Source: Acanthochromis polyacanthus (taxonomy: Eukaryota > Chordata > Actinopteri > Pomacentridae). Taken from it: DNA of 64,000 nucleotides. Where the stretch lies: positions 24,077,817 through 24,141,816 of the forward strand of contig NC_067130.1 in the NCBI RefSeq assembly GCF_021347895.1. The letters are read 5' to 3'. Made by a program: the position numbers and the translations under genes. Shown here piece after piece: positions 1-12,499 of the stretch (positions are counted from its first letter, which is position 1; every line of letters starts with the position of its first letter). Below the pieces are notes generated by a model. It saw only the letters and a program-made list of their open reading frames with translations. It was not told the origin of the DNA and did not search any database.

Positions 1-436
1 TAAAATAGTGGGATCATAATGGGCATTATTTCCACCAGATGACCTCATATTTGCTCTGAATTAATAGAATCTCATATATATTGTATTTTAGTGCATTTTA
101 AAACACATTTAAATACGTTTATTGACACTATAAATTGGATCTTAGAAGTTCAGGCTCAGGATTTTTCTCACTTTAAGCCCTGCCAATTATGAGAGACGAA
201 TTCCCTGCTATCACGTGCTGTTAATATATAACATTAAATATATATTGGTTCCCAGTATTGGTCATTGGTCTTTCTTATTTACGAATCATCAGAGCCTTGA
301 CAAAACAAGCAGCAGTTATTGATTAATGTTGTTTCCTACTGTACATATTATGACTCCTATGTGTGAGGAACTTTTTATTCTCAAGTATACCGTGTTCTCT
401 TTGAAGAAAGAATAACTAAAATATGACATTGTGTTG
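1..436. other. AT-rich non-coding sequence
   Basis: No reading frame, repeat or RNA feature that I can recognise. Presumed ror2 intron 1 or upstream sequence. Confidence 0.4.
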
Positions 437-730
437 GGCTGGTCAGTAGCTTACTGGTTAGCACTGTTGCCTTGCAGCTAGAAAATGCCCAGTTCGTATC
501 CCGGCCTGGACCTAGGATCTTTCTACATGGAGTTTGCATGTTCTCTCTCTCTGGGTACTCTGGCTTCCTCCCATAGCCCAAAAACATGCTGAGTTTAATT
601 AGTGATTCTAAATCGTCGAGAGGTGTAAATTTGAGTGTGACTATTTGTCTGTATATATAGTCCTGTGATAGGGTGGTGACCTGTCCAGGGTGTACCCTGC
701 CTTCACCCTGAGTCAGCTGGGATAGATCTC
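437..730 (+). repeat. tRNA-derived SINE, degraded copy
   Basis: The head resembles a tRNA gene, with a B-box-like stretch at about 492-502, followed by the widespread fish SINE core around 'tggagtttgcatgttctc' and a 3' part ending in 'gtcagctgggatag'. A better copy of the same family lies at 34823-35188. This copy has many substitutions and lacks the terminal 'gatggatgg' tail, so it is old or truncated. Confidence 0.75.
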
Positions 731-1552
731 AAATTTGCCAGTATGATTTGGGCTCAGTTCAGTCGGTTGTTAATGTCTCCTGATTTCGCTATCACTTTTA
801 TCACTCTGAAAGGAGCTAAATACTTAAATGTGCTTCAAAATTAAAATGCGACAGAAGGTGAAAGATTGAACCCCTGCCACAAAACCAAAGAGAATCCTAT
901 CTATGTGGAAGATTTCATTTTGAGCACAATCTAGAGATGCTTATATGTAGTGTTCCTACTAATGTAAAAGCTCAAACCACCACTATAGGTTTTTTTCTAA
1001 GACTGCACTTAACTCTGTAACTGAGGAGATCCTGAATACCTCCCATGGCAGAAAACTGAGAGGCTGATCAGGGGGAGAAAGACAGAGGAGGCACACAGTG
1101 TGTTCTGAATTGGATATCTACAAAAGGGAGGTTGACCAGGACTTGAATCATTTAGAGTCGGAAGATAACAACGCATTTGCTTCAACTATACTAATACTGT
1201 GGCAACGTAGATGGATTCTGATTGCTGAACTTCATTAAACTGTCAGACTAACAGAATCCATTTGGTTGTACTAATGGTTTTAGAGATGGATTTAAAAGCA
1301 CTGTAAAGTGAATGAGGATAATGTCAGCCAAATAGAAACTATGATAAAGACTTAATAAGTATAATAACCTTATAAAACTTAGCAATGCTAAACATTCAGG
1401 CAAAGTACATCTAGCTCTGCTACATAACCACTGTGGTTAATTGTACCAAATTTGACTATGCATGTTTTGGAGTTCCACTCACACTAAGAGTTTTTTTTTT
1501 TCAAATGTAGGAAATGAGCAACCACTATCCATAACCTTCCCAAAACCTGAAC
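731..1552. other. Non-coding sequence, nothing recognised
   Basis: AT-rich sequence with stops in all frames and no repeat that I can assign. Confidence 0.4.
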
Positions 1553-1556
1553 TTAA

Positions 1557-2024
1557 AGGGGAACTTCATTTTTTTTCAACCTGGGGTCTGTTTTCATATG
1601 TCATTTCATACATGTGCCAAAACACCGGTTTTGGCGCAAGCTATCATGCGATTTCGGAACGAGATTTGCTTTCTAGCGTCCTGAGATTTGGAAACAGGCC
1701 ACAACAAATAGCGATCGCCGAGTAATGTGGAGGTTTTCGTTCACTTCTCATCTCTGGTATGTTGTGGGACACTTGTTGAGACTATCTGAGCCGGTCAGTG
1801 TGGGAAAAAAGCATGTTAGGGCGGACTTTGACGCGGGTGGGGGTGGGGTGGGGGGGTGGGGTGGGGGGGGAGTAGTTGCCCCATACTTTTCGCTAGCTGA
1901 GCTGCGAAGCTGCCTGCCTGGCTAAATACTGGAGCTATGTCGAAAATTCATTTCTCCATCACTCACATGTATGAAATGACATATGAAAACAGACCCCAGG
2001 TTGGAAAAAAAACGAAGTTCCCCT
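1557..2024. mobile_element. MITE with about 66-bp TIRs and TTAA flanks
   Basis: The two ends are near-perfect inverted repeats: the left begins 'aggggaacttcattttttt' and the right ends with its complement, each about 66 bp. TTAA lies immediately outside at 1553-1556 and 2025-2028, as expected for TTAA-targeting superfamilies (piggyBac or Kolobok). The termini begin AGGGG rather than the CCC typical of piggyBac, so Kolobok-like is my preferred guess. The short internal frames carry no transposase motif. The interior holds a G-run tract at 1834-1871. Confidence 0.8.
1834..1871 (+). other. G-run tract, G-quadruplex candidate
   Basis: At least five runs of three or more G, separated by single T or GT, lie inside the MITE at 1557-2024. 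The spacing fits an intramolecular G-quadruplex on the plus strand. Confidence 0.6.
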
Positions 2025-2215
2025 TTAAGGAATCCAGTGTGGATTAGGTATTGTTTTACTGCAAATGGGTCAGATATACTTTGTTATGCCCACTTTTTTG
2101 TCTGCACTGTTCAGCTGTGTGTTTTATCCAACTTCCTCTGAATGGCGTCCTCTCATCACATGTTAGTTTGTCCAACAAGTGTTCCTAGCTGGAGGAGTTG
2201 TGAATATGTTGGTAA

Positions 2216-2520
2216 ATGGACTTGCTCTTATATAGCGCTTTTCTACTCATCAGAGTACTCAAAGCGCTTTTACAACAATTTTCCCATTCACCCAGACACA
2301 CATAATCACACACTAATGTGCAGGTTGCTAATCAACCTGCAACATCAGTCAGTATACATTCACACGCATTCAAACACCAGTGTGACAGCACTGGAGGCAA
2401 GGAGGGTTAAGTGTCTTGCCCAAGGACACAAAAGCACATGACTAGGCGAGAGCAGGAATCGAACGGCCAACCCTTCGATCATTGGACGACCCACTCTATC
2501 ACCTGAGCCACAGCCGCCCC
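2216..2520 (-). repeat. tRNA-derived SINE (fish type)
   Basis: Read on the minus strand, the right end (about 2520 to 2445) looks like a tRNA head: 'ggcggctgtggctcagg' for the A box and 'gttcgattcctgctc' for the B box. The body contains the common fish phrase 'gtgtcttgcccaaggacac' and the left end has 'tatagcgcttttctact'. The short plus-strand frame at 2142-2441 is incidental. Confidence 0.7.
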
Positions 2521-4415
2521 AACAACATGTTCCATTGCTAACTGTTTTTTTTAAACAATGACAGAAAAACCTGTCATTTCAGTTAGAAGACTGAGCACAA
2601 TCTATGAATGTTATATAATTTAAGCAAAACATTCTCATTAACCATGTGTAGATTCTCCTGTCCAGATGGTGGCAAGTGCACATACTATTTAACTAAGATG
2701 TGCCTTTGATATAGCATGCAAAACCTCATTGTTGAGCTGGTTTTAGCCATGGCATTGCTAGGCTCTGCTGCAACTCTTACAATATTCCACTGCAGCTGAT
2801 AGATCAAAATTTCTTTTAAGAAACCTAGTGATTGTTGATAAATTGGGTTGAAAAGAGAGATTAATGAAGTGGAGAGTAAGAGAAAGTAATACTAATATTG
2901 TTAATGAGGTAAGCAAGTGCTAGCAAGGAGGAAGTAGGATTTCACGTGGCTAAGGAGAGAATATAGCACAATGTTATGTGGTGTCTGTAGAAAAGCGAAC
3001 ATGAGCAACGGATTTCCAAAGGGTGAGCAATGAGGCAGAAATCAACACTTACAAAACAGGAGCTATAGCCACACCAAACTTAAGGTTGTGTGGCATATAG
3101 CAAATACAAAACAACCAATATTCTAGCCTAGCATCTTAAAGTCTGCTGGGTGTCCAAACCTTATCCTGCAACTGCTGTGATGCAGTTAGTCAAATAGAGG
3201 ATGCAATACAATGAACATAATGAGCATCGTTCAACTGACTTGAATGCAAATACTCTCAAATTAAAGCTCAAAGTTAGATGCACCTGATTATGCTCAAGTG
3301 GACACCCAGTTTAAGGAGGAATGTATGAGTTCGATATAGGTGGGACAATTAAGTTTGATTCAGTTAATTCCTTGTAAATGGTTTGTTTTTATTGTACATT
3401 TTTCTCTCCATGTCCTTTTAGTTTCATAATCTGTAACTTTGTTCTGTATATTTATTACTAGTGTGATCACAATCATTTCGAAAATGAAATGTTATTAGAC
3501 AGACATGTCTCATTATTGTTATTATGATTTTTAAAAAATGGATTAAAATGCCAGGAAATAATAAATTATAAGGAAATGTCAATGGCTGGGTAAAGCAGGA
3601 TAAATGATACCATACAAGCTGATCAACAAGTTTCTATAGCTCATGGTACATGCATAATTATCCATCCTACTTAACTACATACTCCATACATATTGTTTTA
3701 CAGTCATCATGATCATCTCTAAAACACTGCATCAACCACTGATATTCTTGGGAAAAGAAAAATGGTTGAGTTTTTAGTCATGTTTTCCTCCTTTGACACA
3801 ATGTGGTTATTTTTTTTATTCATTTGATTTTAGCTCAGCCAGCAACATTGTTTCTGCATCTAAAATAGCTTTGACTTCTAGAAATATTTGTAAAATCCAT
3901 TCTGTAAACTGTATAATTGCCACTTGCTCAAATCTCAAGGGATGTTTGGAAGTAAGGGCAGAAAATGTTGAGAGTAACAAAGACAAAGGTTGCAGGACCA
4001 AGCGCAGAAAGAAATAAACGCACAGACATGCACAAGCACACATAGCAACAGTTTAGACAGGAGAGGGAAGGAAAGTGTTGAGGTGTGCCAGAAGGCCCAC
4101 AGTCAAAACCCCAATAGATGGAACCGTGGCCTGGCCTCTCAGCTCTCAAAGGGCCCTTTCATGGCAGAGGCAGCAGGCTATTGGAATGCAGCAGCCAGCA
4201 GTCTTATTCGAGTCTGGATGGAAAAGCATCCCATTGCTCGATTTCCACATTTTTCAAGACAGTGGATTCATGGAGTTACAGCCACAGTCTGGTATGATCA
4301 GGCTTTAGGAAGCTAAACTCAGCTATAGTTTGTCTTGGATTTCTTCCTGTGACCTCACAAAACATTGTTTTCTTATATGACAAAATACTCGCTTACCATA
4401 TTGTGGGGTGCACAG
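2521..4415. other. AT-rich non-coding sequence
   Basis: About 1.9 kb with no recognisable gene or repeat. Overlapping short frames on both strands near 3793-4316 have no domain, no plausible splice sites and low-complexity composition, so I treat them as chance. Confidence 0.4.
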
Positions 4416-4731
4416 TACAATTAGGTCGATAAATATTTGGGCATTGACAGAGTTTTCTGCATTTCCGCTCTGTACATCACTACAATGGATTCGAAATGAA
4501 ACAATCAAGACTTTCAGCTTTATTTCCCTTTAAAAGGTGAAGGACACATTTAAAATGTGTTGTAATTCTACACCGTTAACCTGATTTAGATGTAAATACC
4601 CTCAAATTGTAGCTGAAAGTCTGCACTTAAAGCACACCTGAATTGTTTCCTTTCAAATTCATTGTGTGGGTATACAGAACTGAAATGCTGAAAATTCTGT
4701 CAGTGTCCAAATATTTATGGACCTGACTGTA
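4416..4731. mobile_element. Tc1/mariner-like MITE
   Basis: Terminal inverted repeats about 30 bp long bound the element. The right end is 'ccaaatatttatggacctga' running into 'ctgta', and the left end is its diverged complement 'aggtcgataaatatttgg'. It is bounded by TA on both sides, as expected for Tc1/mariner target sites. It is 316 bp with no coding capacity. Confidence 0.7.
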
Positions 4732-5469
4732 TATAGTTAGGCTCACTGGCATTTGACACCAGCTACTTAACAAGACTAAAGTCCAAATAGTGGCCCCCAG
4801 AGGGTGTTCATAACACTTTACAGTGCAAGACTGTGACAATAAGCAAACAACATACAGATAATTTGGTGTTTTCAGGGTAAGTACTGTTTAAATCAGTTGA
4901 AATCATTTAGCAAATATGACAGTTTTACAAGTTGTATAGGTTCAACTTAGTTGATATTGTAATGTAACAATGCATATCAATGTCACTAAAGTATCAAGTC
5001 ATTTACATGTTAGAGCAGAAACGCACAATCTGTCCAATTTTTTAAATAAAAATTTATCATGTGCAGAGAGAGAAATGCACAGTTCGACTGATGAGCTTGT
5101 AGTTCATCCTAGCCAATTTTATGTTGGCTCACACATGGACTCAGCTATAATATATGAACATAGGCTAATGATTAAAAGTAAGTCTGTTTAACTGTGGCTA
5201 TGTTGATGAATTCTTTCTAAAATTGAGAGCATCATTTGAACTGTCAATTGGGATTTTTGTTTCACTTTCACAGCACAGAGCAGCAGGCTTTAATGACTTG
5301 TGGGCTGCAGACAATCTCTGTCTCACTTTAATTTCACTGTTTCTCCGACTGAATTTGAATATTGATGTTAATGACAGAAGACGTACTTCAACTGATATTG
5401 ATACTGTCAAAGTCCTGCATTCTTTTTATACTCAAAAGGGAACAATGTTCAACGAGCAGGATGTTTCGT

Positions 5470-5560
5470 CTAGGGCTGCAGCTATCGATTATTTTAGTAA
5501 TCGAGTATTCTATCGATTATTCTGGCGAATAATGAGTAATCGGATTCCGCTGCAGACTTA
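5470..5560. mobile_element. hAT-like transposon end
   Basis: The 'tagggctgcagctatcgatt' motif followed by repeated 'aatcgagta/taatcgg' blocks is a common fish hAT MITE terminus. No matching inverted end is seen in the following kilobase, so only one end is supported. The somewhat GC-richer stretch to about 6300 may be its interior. Confidence 0.5.
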
Positions 5561-6324
5561 TCAGTTGGAAATTATACAATGACTGGGAAGCCTTGACAGA
5601 ATACTGCGCCCTCTGAGTGCTGGTATGGACTCAAACGCAGCTGGATCTCAACATCTTTCTAAGACCCACCACCACTCTATTTCACATTGGCTAATCATAT
5701 TAGAAAAAGCTGCGTTCCCCTCTTTCCATTGGCAGATGAACTCAATTGGCAATGTAGTCCTATCTTTTTTTTGAGCCAAACGCCAGCGCCGCACACCTAA
5801 ATTCCAGCACGGTACCTAAATACTTACAGAAAACATACAGTGAAGGTATGTGTCCACTAGATGCATTTTCCCAGCATGGTAACATACCGCACCACAACAT
5901 TGTCACATGACAGCACTACGTGGACACGTGACCGAGCTTTCAGCTTGACAGTCCAGCAGATGCGTCTGACAAACACAGTGGCTGGGCTGTAAACTTTCTA
6001 CTTTATTTCGAAAACACTTCAGGGAAAAGTATTTCTGAAAGCATCTGGGACGAGAAATAAGCTGTGCAGCAGCTGAATCTGTCCTTGTTTTAGTTGACGG
6101 ACGGCCAGTTTAGATGACCGTTTAGACCGTGGACTGGCTGGGCATTCCTGGCGTAAACAATAGAAAAGCTGCGCTGGTTAAAATAGAAGCATCCCGTCAA
6201 ATTTAAGGACCCGGTTTGCATCGAAGGAAGTCTGGGACCGGTCTCGGAGCGCGGTCCGCCATTGCGTGACCTGGAGTCGAGCATGTAGTTGATTAAACAA
6301 ACACAGACAAGTCAATCACGGCGA

Positions 6325-7935
6325 TACTGTAAATTCAACAGGAAGTCAGCCATCTTGAATTAGCTGAGAAAATTCCTGAGATTAATACCTCATCGGGAGT
6401 AAGTCCGAGAGACCTCAAATTTGACCAGCACATGAAACAGTCCTTTCTGCTACAAAATTATCAAAATGCTCCACAAAAGTCAAAGGACGTGGCCCTGGTG
6501 GCCACAAAAAATATTGATCCTTTGCCATTAAACAGGAAGTGCTGTCTAACTCTCCTAAACATGCTCCAATCTGTTTGAAACTTTACATGTATGATCAAAG
6601 ATCTGCCCTGATGTCATCCACATGATAATATTCATTCACAGTAACAGCACCACCTTGTGGTATCAAGAAATAGACATTTTTTTTACACTTTTATGTACTA
6701 TTCTTAGCCAGTTGATCATATTACCCTCAAATGTGGTGACATAAGCCTGAACACGTTGATGATGAGTCACAAAGAAAATGGTGATTCATCATGAAAGGGC
6801 GTGTCTGTGGCGGTGCAGTGAATTTAAGGTCCAGTCTGAAGACATCCACACTCATAAATTTAGAAAAAGTAATAGCGCCACCTCTTGGTAACAGTAAGTT
6901 TAAAGCATTATATTTTCAGGTACTATGGCCCCAAACTCTGTGATCTAATGCTAGAAATTTGTCAGCCGAGTGACCCCCGTTTGACAATCCCACAAGCTGT
7001 GATGTTTCATGGAACGCTGTTGCCATAGCAACCAAAGTTTACATCTCAAAGTATTTTTTGACAGGTTAGGGATACTCCAAAGCTCACTGAAATTACCATG
7101 CACATCACCATTGGTGAGTGGAAGGACACTGTAAACATCTCTGCACAGCATGTGCTATAGCGCCCCTACAGGATTTTTAGTCCCCGCAGTGTGTTTTAAC
7201 TACATCCACGAAATTTAGCCGGCATATAGAGCACATCAGGACGCACAAAAAAGCCTCTTGGAGTCACACCCTAAGTCCAACAGGAAGTCCGCCATTTTGA
7301 ATTAAGTGTGGGATATTGGGTCATTTTTGTCATTTTTGAGAGCAAACTTCTCATAGGGGGTAAATCCAACAGAGCTCAAATTTGTCCAGATTATACACCA
7401 GATACGTGTGATCAATAGTTATCAAAATCTTCTTCAAAAGTCTGAAGGCCTGGCCAGGGCAGCCTCCAGAATTTTGATGCTTCGCCATGAAACATCAACT
7501 GCTGTGTAGCTATCTGCATGCTCGAATCTGCCTCAAACTTTACATGTGTGATCAGAGTCCTGCACTGATGACATTCACATGCTGATATACAGCCACAGTC
7601 ATAGCGCCACTTGTTGGATGGACAGAAAGTGCTGTTTAACTAGCCTGTACATGCTCCATCAGAGTCCGGCCTTGATGAATTCCATAGACCAATATACAGC
7701 CACAGTCATAGCGCCACCGGGTGGATGGGCATGACCTGCTGCATTTCTAGCCTGTACATGGTTTAATCTGGTTGAAACTTTACAAATGTGATCAGATTCC
7801 GACCCTCATCACATCCATAGATGACATACACTCTCGGTCGCAGTGCCACCTGGTGGACATGCTTGGACTCGCTGACCAGCAAGGATGCGAGGACCCGTCC
7901 AACGTTGCTTGCAGCTTTAATTTGTTGTACTTTTT
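6325..7935 (+). repeat. Dispersed fish repeat ('caggaagt...tagcgccacc' family), truncated copy
   Basis: Same family as the tandem dimer at 58679-63298. It shares 'caacaggaagtccgccattt', the repeated 'tagcgccacctggtgg' phrases, and the terminal block 'agcaaggatgcgaggacccg' followed by 'gcagctttaattt' at 7878-7925. The 5' hairpin part seen at 58253 is missing, so the copy is 5'-truncated. I see no transposase frame. The family is high-copy in percomorph introns as far as I recall, but I cannot name its class. Confidence 0.75.
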
Positions 7936-8129
7936 TATCTTTAAAAAACAAAGCAAACAAACATAAACAATCTAAAACAACTGATATGAATACCATTAAT
8001 GTACCGGACAGATAAGCAGTATTGATAATAAACTGATAATAATAATAGTACCATTATAGTCCTGAAGATACCCATCCCTACTTGGTTTAAAGCAATAGCA
8101 TGGTTTTCCAACTCATAATCCTTCAAATG

Positions 8130-8500
8130 TTTTTTTGAACTCGGGGCAAGGACCAGTCAATGGGACAGAATGGGACTGTCAATCAAGTATAGCCACGCCC
8201 CCTGGCTCCGCCAACTTTAACGATTTATTTAAAATTCAGTATTGATTTATTTTAAGATCGGCCACCTGATCTCTCATTTTGACCAAGAAAACTAACGGGA
8301 AAAAAATCCTGAGCTGTCGAAAATCAGTCTATCAAATTTTATTTTTTCCAAAAATGAAGTGGGGTCTATGGAGCAAAAGCTTTTTGGAGCCAACCCTAGC
8401 GGACGGCGTGATATTGCAAGTTTTTGACACTTCTGGGTGGGCTTCAATTTTGGAGCCAGATGCTACGTCCATCTTTATATACAGTCTATGGATCCAACAA
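8130..8500. repeat. Probable fish MITE fragment
   Basis: It contains 'catctttatatacagtctat' at about 8469-8490, the end of a very common fish MITE family, preceded by related interior text. I cannot define both ends. Confidence 0.4.
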
Positions 8501-9211
8501 GAACTAAAGAACGAACTACTAAGCAAAAGAGCCTTATCGCTCACCAAGTAATCTACAGAATAACTCTAGACTGTAATTTCCAACACTAGGATTCAACAAG
8601 AGCTAAAGAGCTTTCTACAAGGCAAAAGAGCTTCTAACACTCACAAAGACATCTGTTAACAATTATAACCAAGTAGAACTACAAATAACTGGTGCTCAGC
8701 TGGCAATGTGGCTGAAGCACGGGGGGAGGGGGGGTGTCTTCAGGCAGAGACTGCAGGGGAGGGCAGAGATAGGTACTTTGGAGGATGGCAGAGGGAAGGG
8801 TTGGATGTGGACCAGGTAACTTTTCCAGAGGGTAAGGGGTGGCTGGTAAGCTGGCGAGTCCGATGAACACAAATGGGTAGCAGTCTAGGCCAAGAGAAGA
8901 ACAAAGCACATGTTACTGAAGTTCTCAAGAATAACAAGGTAGGCAATTCTGTGACAGCACTGACTGTTTGCTTCTTACAATCTGGCATCGAACTGAGGAG
9001 TAGAGTCAGGTTATATTGTGCAGGAGAAGTGAACTGATTGGCTCTGAAACATCTGCTCCCGCTTCTGCTGATTGTCCTGAAGATTGCTCACACCTGTCGC
9101 TGCCGTCTTAATGTCACATGTTCCGAAAAAAGGAAAAAACACACACAAGGGGAAGGAGGGGCCCTAGCCAGAACCTGCAGGGGCAGGCCTGACATATCTT
9201 ATCGTATATGA
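8501..9211. other. Non-coding sequence
   Basis: No supported feature. The two overlapping minus-strand frames at 8679-8988 are proline/leucine-rich translations of a purine-rich stretch and match nothing that I know. Confidence 0.35.
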
Positions 9212-9769
9212 AGCGCTGGGCGATATGGCCAAAAAATAAAATCGCAATTTTTTTTTAGTCATCTTGGATGATTATGATTTTAATCGATTTTTGTTGTTTC
9301 TTTGTGGTCTGTTTGCTATGGCTAGTGCTAGCCGTGCCGCACTCCCGTAGCTGCGAACACTCTTCCCATTCTTTAGGATGCCTCTGCCGGAGGTGCTAAA
9401 AGAGGTTAATTGTGCTGCTACTCTTCGTTTTCACAGTACTTTTGCAAACCTTGCACATGACTGTAGTTTGCTCTGTGTCAGTCTTGTCAAAGCCGAACCA
9501 ATTCCATATAATCGATGTAACATGAGGCCCTTTTCTCGCGACCAACTCTTCATCTGCTGTTGTGTCCGCCATGACGGGGGTGTGAGTGTTTTGGCGGAAG
9601 GAGATGAGAGGCGGAAGCAAACGCCAGTGCACAAGTCGTGAAAGGCAGAAGAAGAATCTGTATTTTTATATATTTAAGCTCGCCTCTATTTTATGATTGG
9701 CAAATTTTAAAATCTTCAGGTTTTAAAAAGGGGAATTAATCAAATTAATTCGATTTATCGCCCAGCCCT
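9212..9769 (-). mobile_element. hAT-type transposon remnant with TIRs
   Basis: The left end 'gcgctgggcgatatgg' and the right end 'atttatcgcccagccct' are inverted copies of a common fish hAT terminus (about 13 bp clearly matching). Only a BED-finger exon remains inside (9396-9632, minus strand), so the element is internally deleted and non-autonomous. An exact 8-bp target duplication could not be confirmed; the flanks share only 'tatatg'. Confidence 0.7.
9396..9632 (-). pseudogene. BED zinc-finger fragment of hAT transposase
   Basis: The 78-residue frame reads as a BED-type zinc finger. An aromatic/hydrophobic stretch (SIIWNWFGFDK, about residues 40-50) is followed by a C-x2-C pair (MCKVCKS, about residues 58-64) and a serine/threonine-rich run. 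That order is typical of the N-terminus of hAT transposases and ZBED proteins. The distal His-x3-5-His half, the RNase-H-like catalytic core and the dimerisation domain are absent. It lies between the inverted ends of the hAT remnant, which supports a transposon origin over a host gene. Start choice is uncertain: a Met at residue 21 also fits. It is unlikely to be functional. Confidence 0.65.
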
Positions 9770-10369
9770 ACTTATATGTATTTATAGATAGATTTTATTC
9801 ATGCAATGTGTATTGAAACGTCCCTTATTCAACCCATGATCCTGATAATTGTACAATTAGCACTGTAAAACAGTGTTTACAACATCATTATCACCAGCAA
9901 AACATGTTCTTAGAACATCCTCTGCTGACGCCATTTTTCCAAATGACAGATATTCACAAAAAGTACACACAAATTGTATGAAATCAACATCTTTTGACGT
10001 ATCCAGAAAAATCCATCCATATTATTAACAACATGGGCATCGATGTTGCACAAAGAGGCAGATACCTCGGAAACTCATTTTCCACAAATAATGAAACTAC
10101 TTTCAACCAGGGATTTAATGCTGACATCAATACTCAAGAGAGACAAAAAAGCAATTTCAAATACCTTGATGAAATTAGAAAAAAGAAAGCCACCACCTTG
10201 TGTGGGTCAAGGAAACCAGGCCTCCTCCTCGAGCTCCTCCTCCTTTGGAGTTTGGAGCTTGCCAGACAGCGTGTGGTGGCCAAGCATTGGGGCCCTGTTG
10301 GGCTTGTTCGGACTCAGTCTGAAGAATTAACACGGGCCCACCACCCTTGGGGCCCACCACACACAGGGC
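9770..10369. other. Non-coding sequence left of the nested LINE
   Basis: No assignable domain. Two overlapping plus-strand frames at 9994-10401 lack recognisable motifs and run into the LINE fragment. Confidence 0.35.
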
Positions 10370-10875
10370 CGGAAATCGGGATCAGGTGCTGTGTTCAATA
10401 AGGAGGAGCAGTAGCTGATGCATGATATTACAAGAGCCTGTAGCAGGAGTTGAGCTGAATGTTCAAACAGCAAGGGTCTGATCTTCTTGATGTTGTACAG
10501 GGCGAATTGACATGACCAAGCAACAGAGGCCACATGAGCCCTGAAGGTTAGTTGGTCATCTGTCATGATACCCAAGTTTCTTACAGACTTTGTGGGTTTG
10601 AGTTGGGTTGATTCAAGCTGGATGTTGATTTCTTGTTGTATAGAAGTCAGTCTTGGAGAGTATGAGTTGAATTTGGCATTTTTCTTCCATGCCAAGGTAT
10701 CTGCATGGCATGATGTGATTCAGGCATAGACCGTGTGGTTGTCCGGGGGGGCGACAGGAAGAGCTGGGTATCATCAGCATTGCAATGGTATGAAAAATCA
10801 TGGGGGTCGATTATTGTGCGAAGTGAGGTTGTGTATTTTAAGAAGAGGAGGGGACTGGGACTGGGAGGAGGGTGC
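10370..10875 (-). pseudogene. L2-type LINE, part 3: C-terminal half of reverse transcriptase
   Basis: The minus-strand translation gives the RT active-site block (FSYHCNADDTQLFLS at about 10815-10770; the usual motif is YADD, here NADD) followed by the thumb-region text LGIMTDDQLTFRAHVA and IRPLLFEHSAQLLLQALV at about 10600-10440. These are hallmarks of L2/Maui-type LINEs of fish. The frame is broken several times. It continues the protein interrupted at 15575: the residues GGPQRSAP to the right and SPSPLLF to the left rejoin to match the family motif GxPQGSxLxPLLF. The left boundary at about 10370 is where similarity stops, with no tail seen. Confidence 0.8.
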
Positions 10876-10971
10876 ATGCTTTACTGCGACCGACAGAAGG
10901 GGGAATGAGGTGCATCTACCTACAGTCTTCGAGAATAAGTGTTCCGGGAAAACTTTTCATTCATCGGTAGA

Positions 10972-12160
10972 GATGGATCTTCTTGTTTTTGTTGTTTTGT
11001 GGACTTTGTTCTGCATGCCTTTATGCATGAGCATCTCACTTCCTGGTCCACCTATACAATATTCCCGCGACGTGCTTCTTCAAATGAATATACCGGAGCG
11101 ATCGGCCGCACCATGACCGGACATTCAACTGGATGATTGGATTCGAAGAATAGAAAGCAAGCAAACCCACGGATTGTGGAGAAATAAACACAGGAAACGG
11201 GGGAGACGGGGAGGAGTCAGAGCGTGACTCAGGACACTACACCTTGGCCGCTTCCCTCTCCCATCCGTCATTCTTGGGAATGCCCAATCCCTGCGCAATA
11301 AATTGGATGAACTGTAGGGAAATGTTCGCTTCTTACAGGATTATAGAAACTGTAGCGTGATGGCCTTCACGGAGTTGTGGCTTGATGAGCGTGACCCTGA
11401 CAGTGCACTACTCATTGAGGGGTTTGGAATTCCCTTTTGCCAGGATCGCATATCGGAGGTTACCGGGAAGTCGCAGGGAGGAGGCGTGTGCCTTTATGTC
11501 AACAAGCGCTACTGTACTTCTGTGACAGTGCGCCAGGCCATGTGTACACCTGACGTGGAGCTCCTGTCAGTGACACTCCGCCCCTTTTACTTGCCCCGTG
11601 AATTTCCCCAGATATTCATTACTACTGTGTATATCCCTCCTTAAGCAAATCCTGCTACAGCAACAAACACTATTGTTGAGCTGGTCCAAAAACTACAAAC
11701 CATTTCCCCGGATGCTCCTAATTTTATACTTGGTGATTTTAATCATGTGTCCTTGAATAAGTCATTAAAAAACTTTCATCAATATGTGACCTGTACAACC
11801 AGAAAGGAAAAGACTTTGGACCTCTGCTATGGATCAGTTAAGGATGCTTATAAATCACTGCGGTTGCCTCCTTTAGGATCAGCTGATCACAACTGTGTGC
11901 TTCTCCTCCCTACATATAAAACTGAGGGTGTCCAGAAAAAAGAGGTCAAAATATGGTCCGAGGAATCTATGGCATCTCTACAAGGTTGTTTCGAAAGCAC
12001 AGACTGGGAGATGTTTAAAGAGTCATGTGACAGTGTAGATGAATTAGCAGACGTAGTCTGTTCTTATATAACTTTTTGTGAGAGTGTAGCTGTCCCTACT
12101 AAAATTATAAAAATCTACTCAAATAACAAACCTTGGATGTCAGGATCAGTGAAAAACTGA
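10972..12160 (+). pseudogene. LINE endonuclease region (N-terminal part of ORF), frameshifted
   Basis: This encodes the apurinic/apyrimidinic-like endonuclease that nicks target DNA. The stretch 'ILGNAQSLRNKLDEL' (about 11271-11315, spread over frames) is the usual N-terminal motif. TELWLDERDPD (about 11371-11400) contains the catalytic-type Glu motif. GGGVCLYVN follows at about 11481, then a YIPP stop junction at 11641, then 'FILGDFNHV' in another frame (about 11721-11750), and finally the SADHNCVLL motif with the catalytic His near 11890. At least two frame breaks and one stop show that it is dead. The initiating Met is uncertain; 10972 opens a hydrophobic leader-like frame. Confidence 0.75.
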
Positions 12161-12499
12161 AGAGAAAAATTACCTCTTTCAATGTAGGGGATCCTGTCGA
12201 AATCGAGGTAGCCAAACGAGAGGTAAAAATAGAAATCCTCAGAGTCAAACAAAGATAAAAATCTCATGTTGAGAAAAAATTAGCTGAAAGGAATCTCGGC
12301 TCAGCCTGGTCTGGAATGAAGACAATTGCTGGAATTCAGCAGCCGAAAAATCTAAAAATTAACATTGATGGTTTTACATCAGACTTGGAATTGGCAAATT
12401 AATTCAATGACTTTTACCTTCGTTTTGACCAATTTGACTTCAGAGAGGACATCGATAATCTTAAGGCTAAGTTAATAGACAGCCAGTACCTTACCCTGG

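Noticed and set aside
3793..4316. Cluster of overlapping small frames on both strands
   Set aside because: No motifs and no splice signals with fitting phase; chance in AT-rich DNA.
10972..11116. Hydrophobic Met-initiated frame resembling a signal peptide, considered as ror2 exon 1
   Set aside because: It is the leader of the inserted LINE, inside its boundaries, and no donor in a compatible phase follows.
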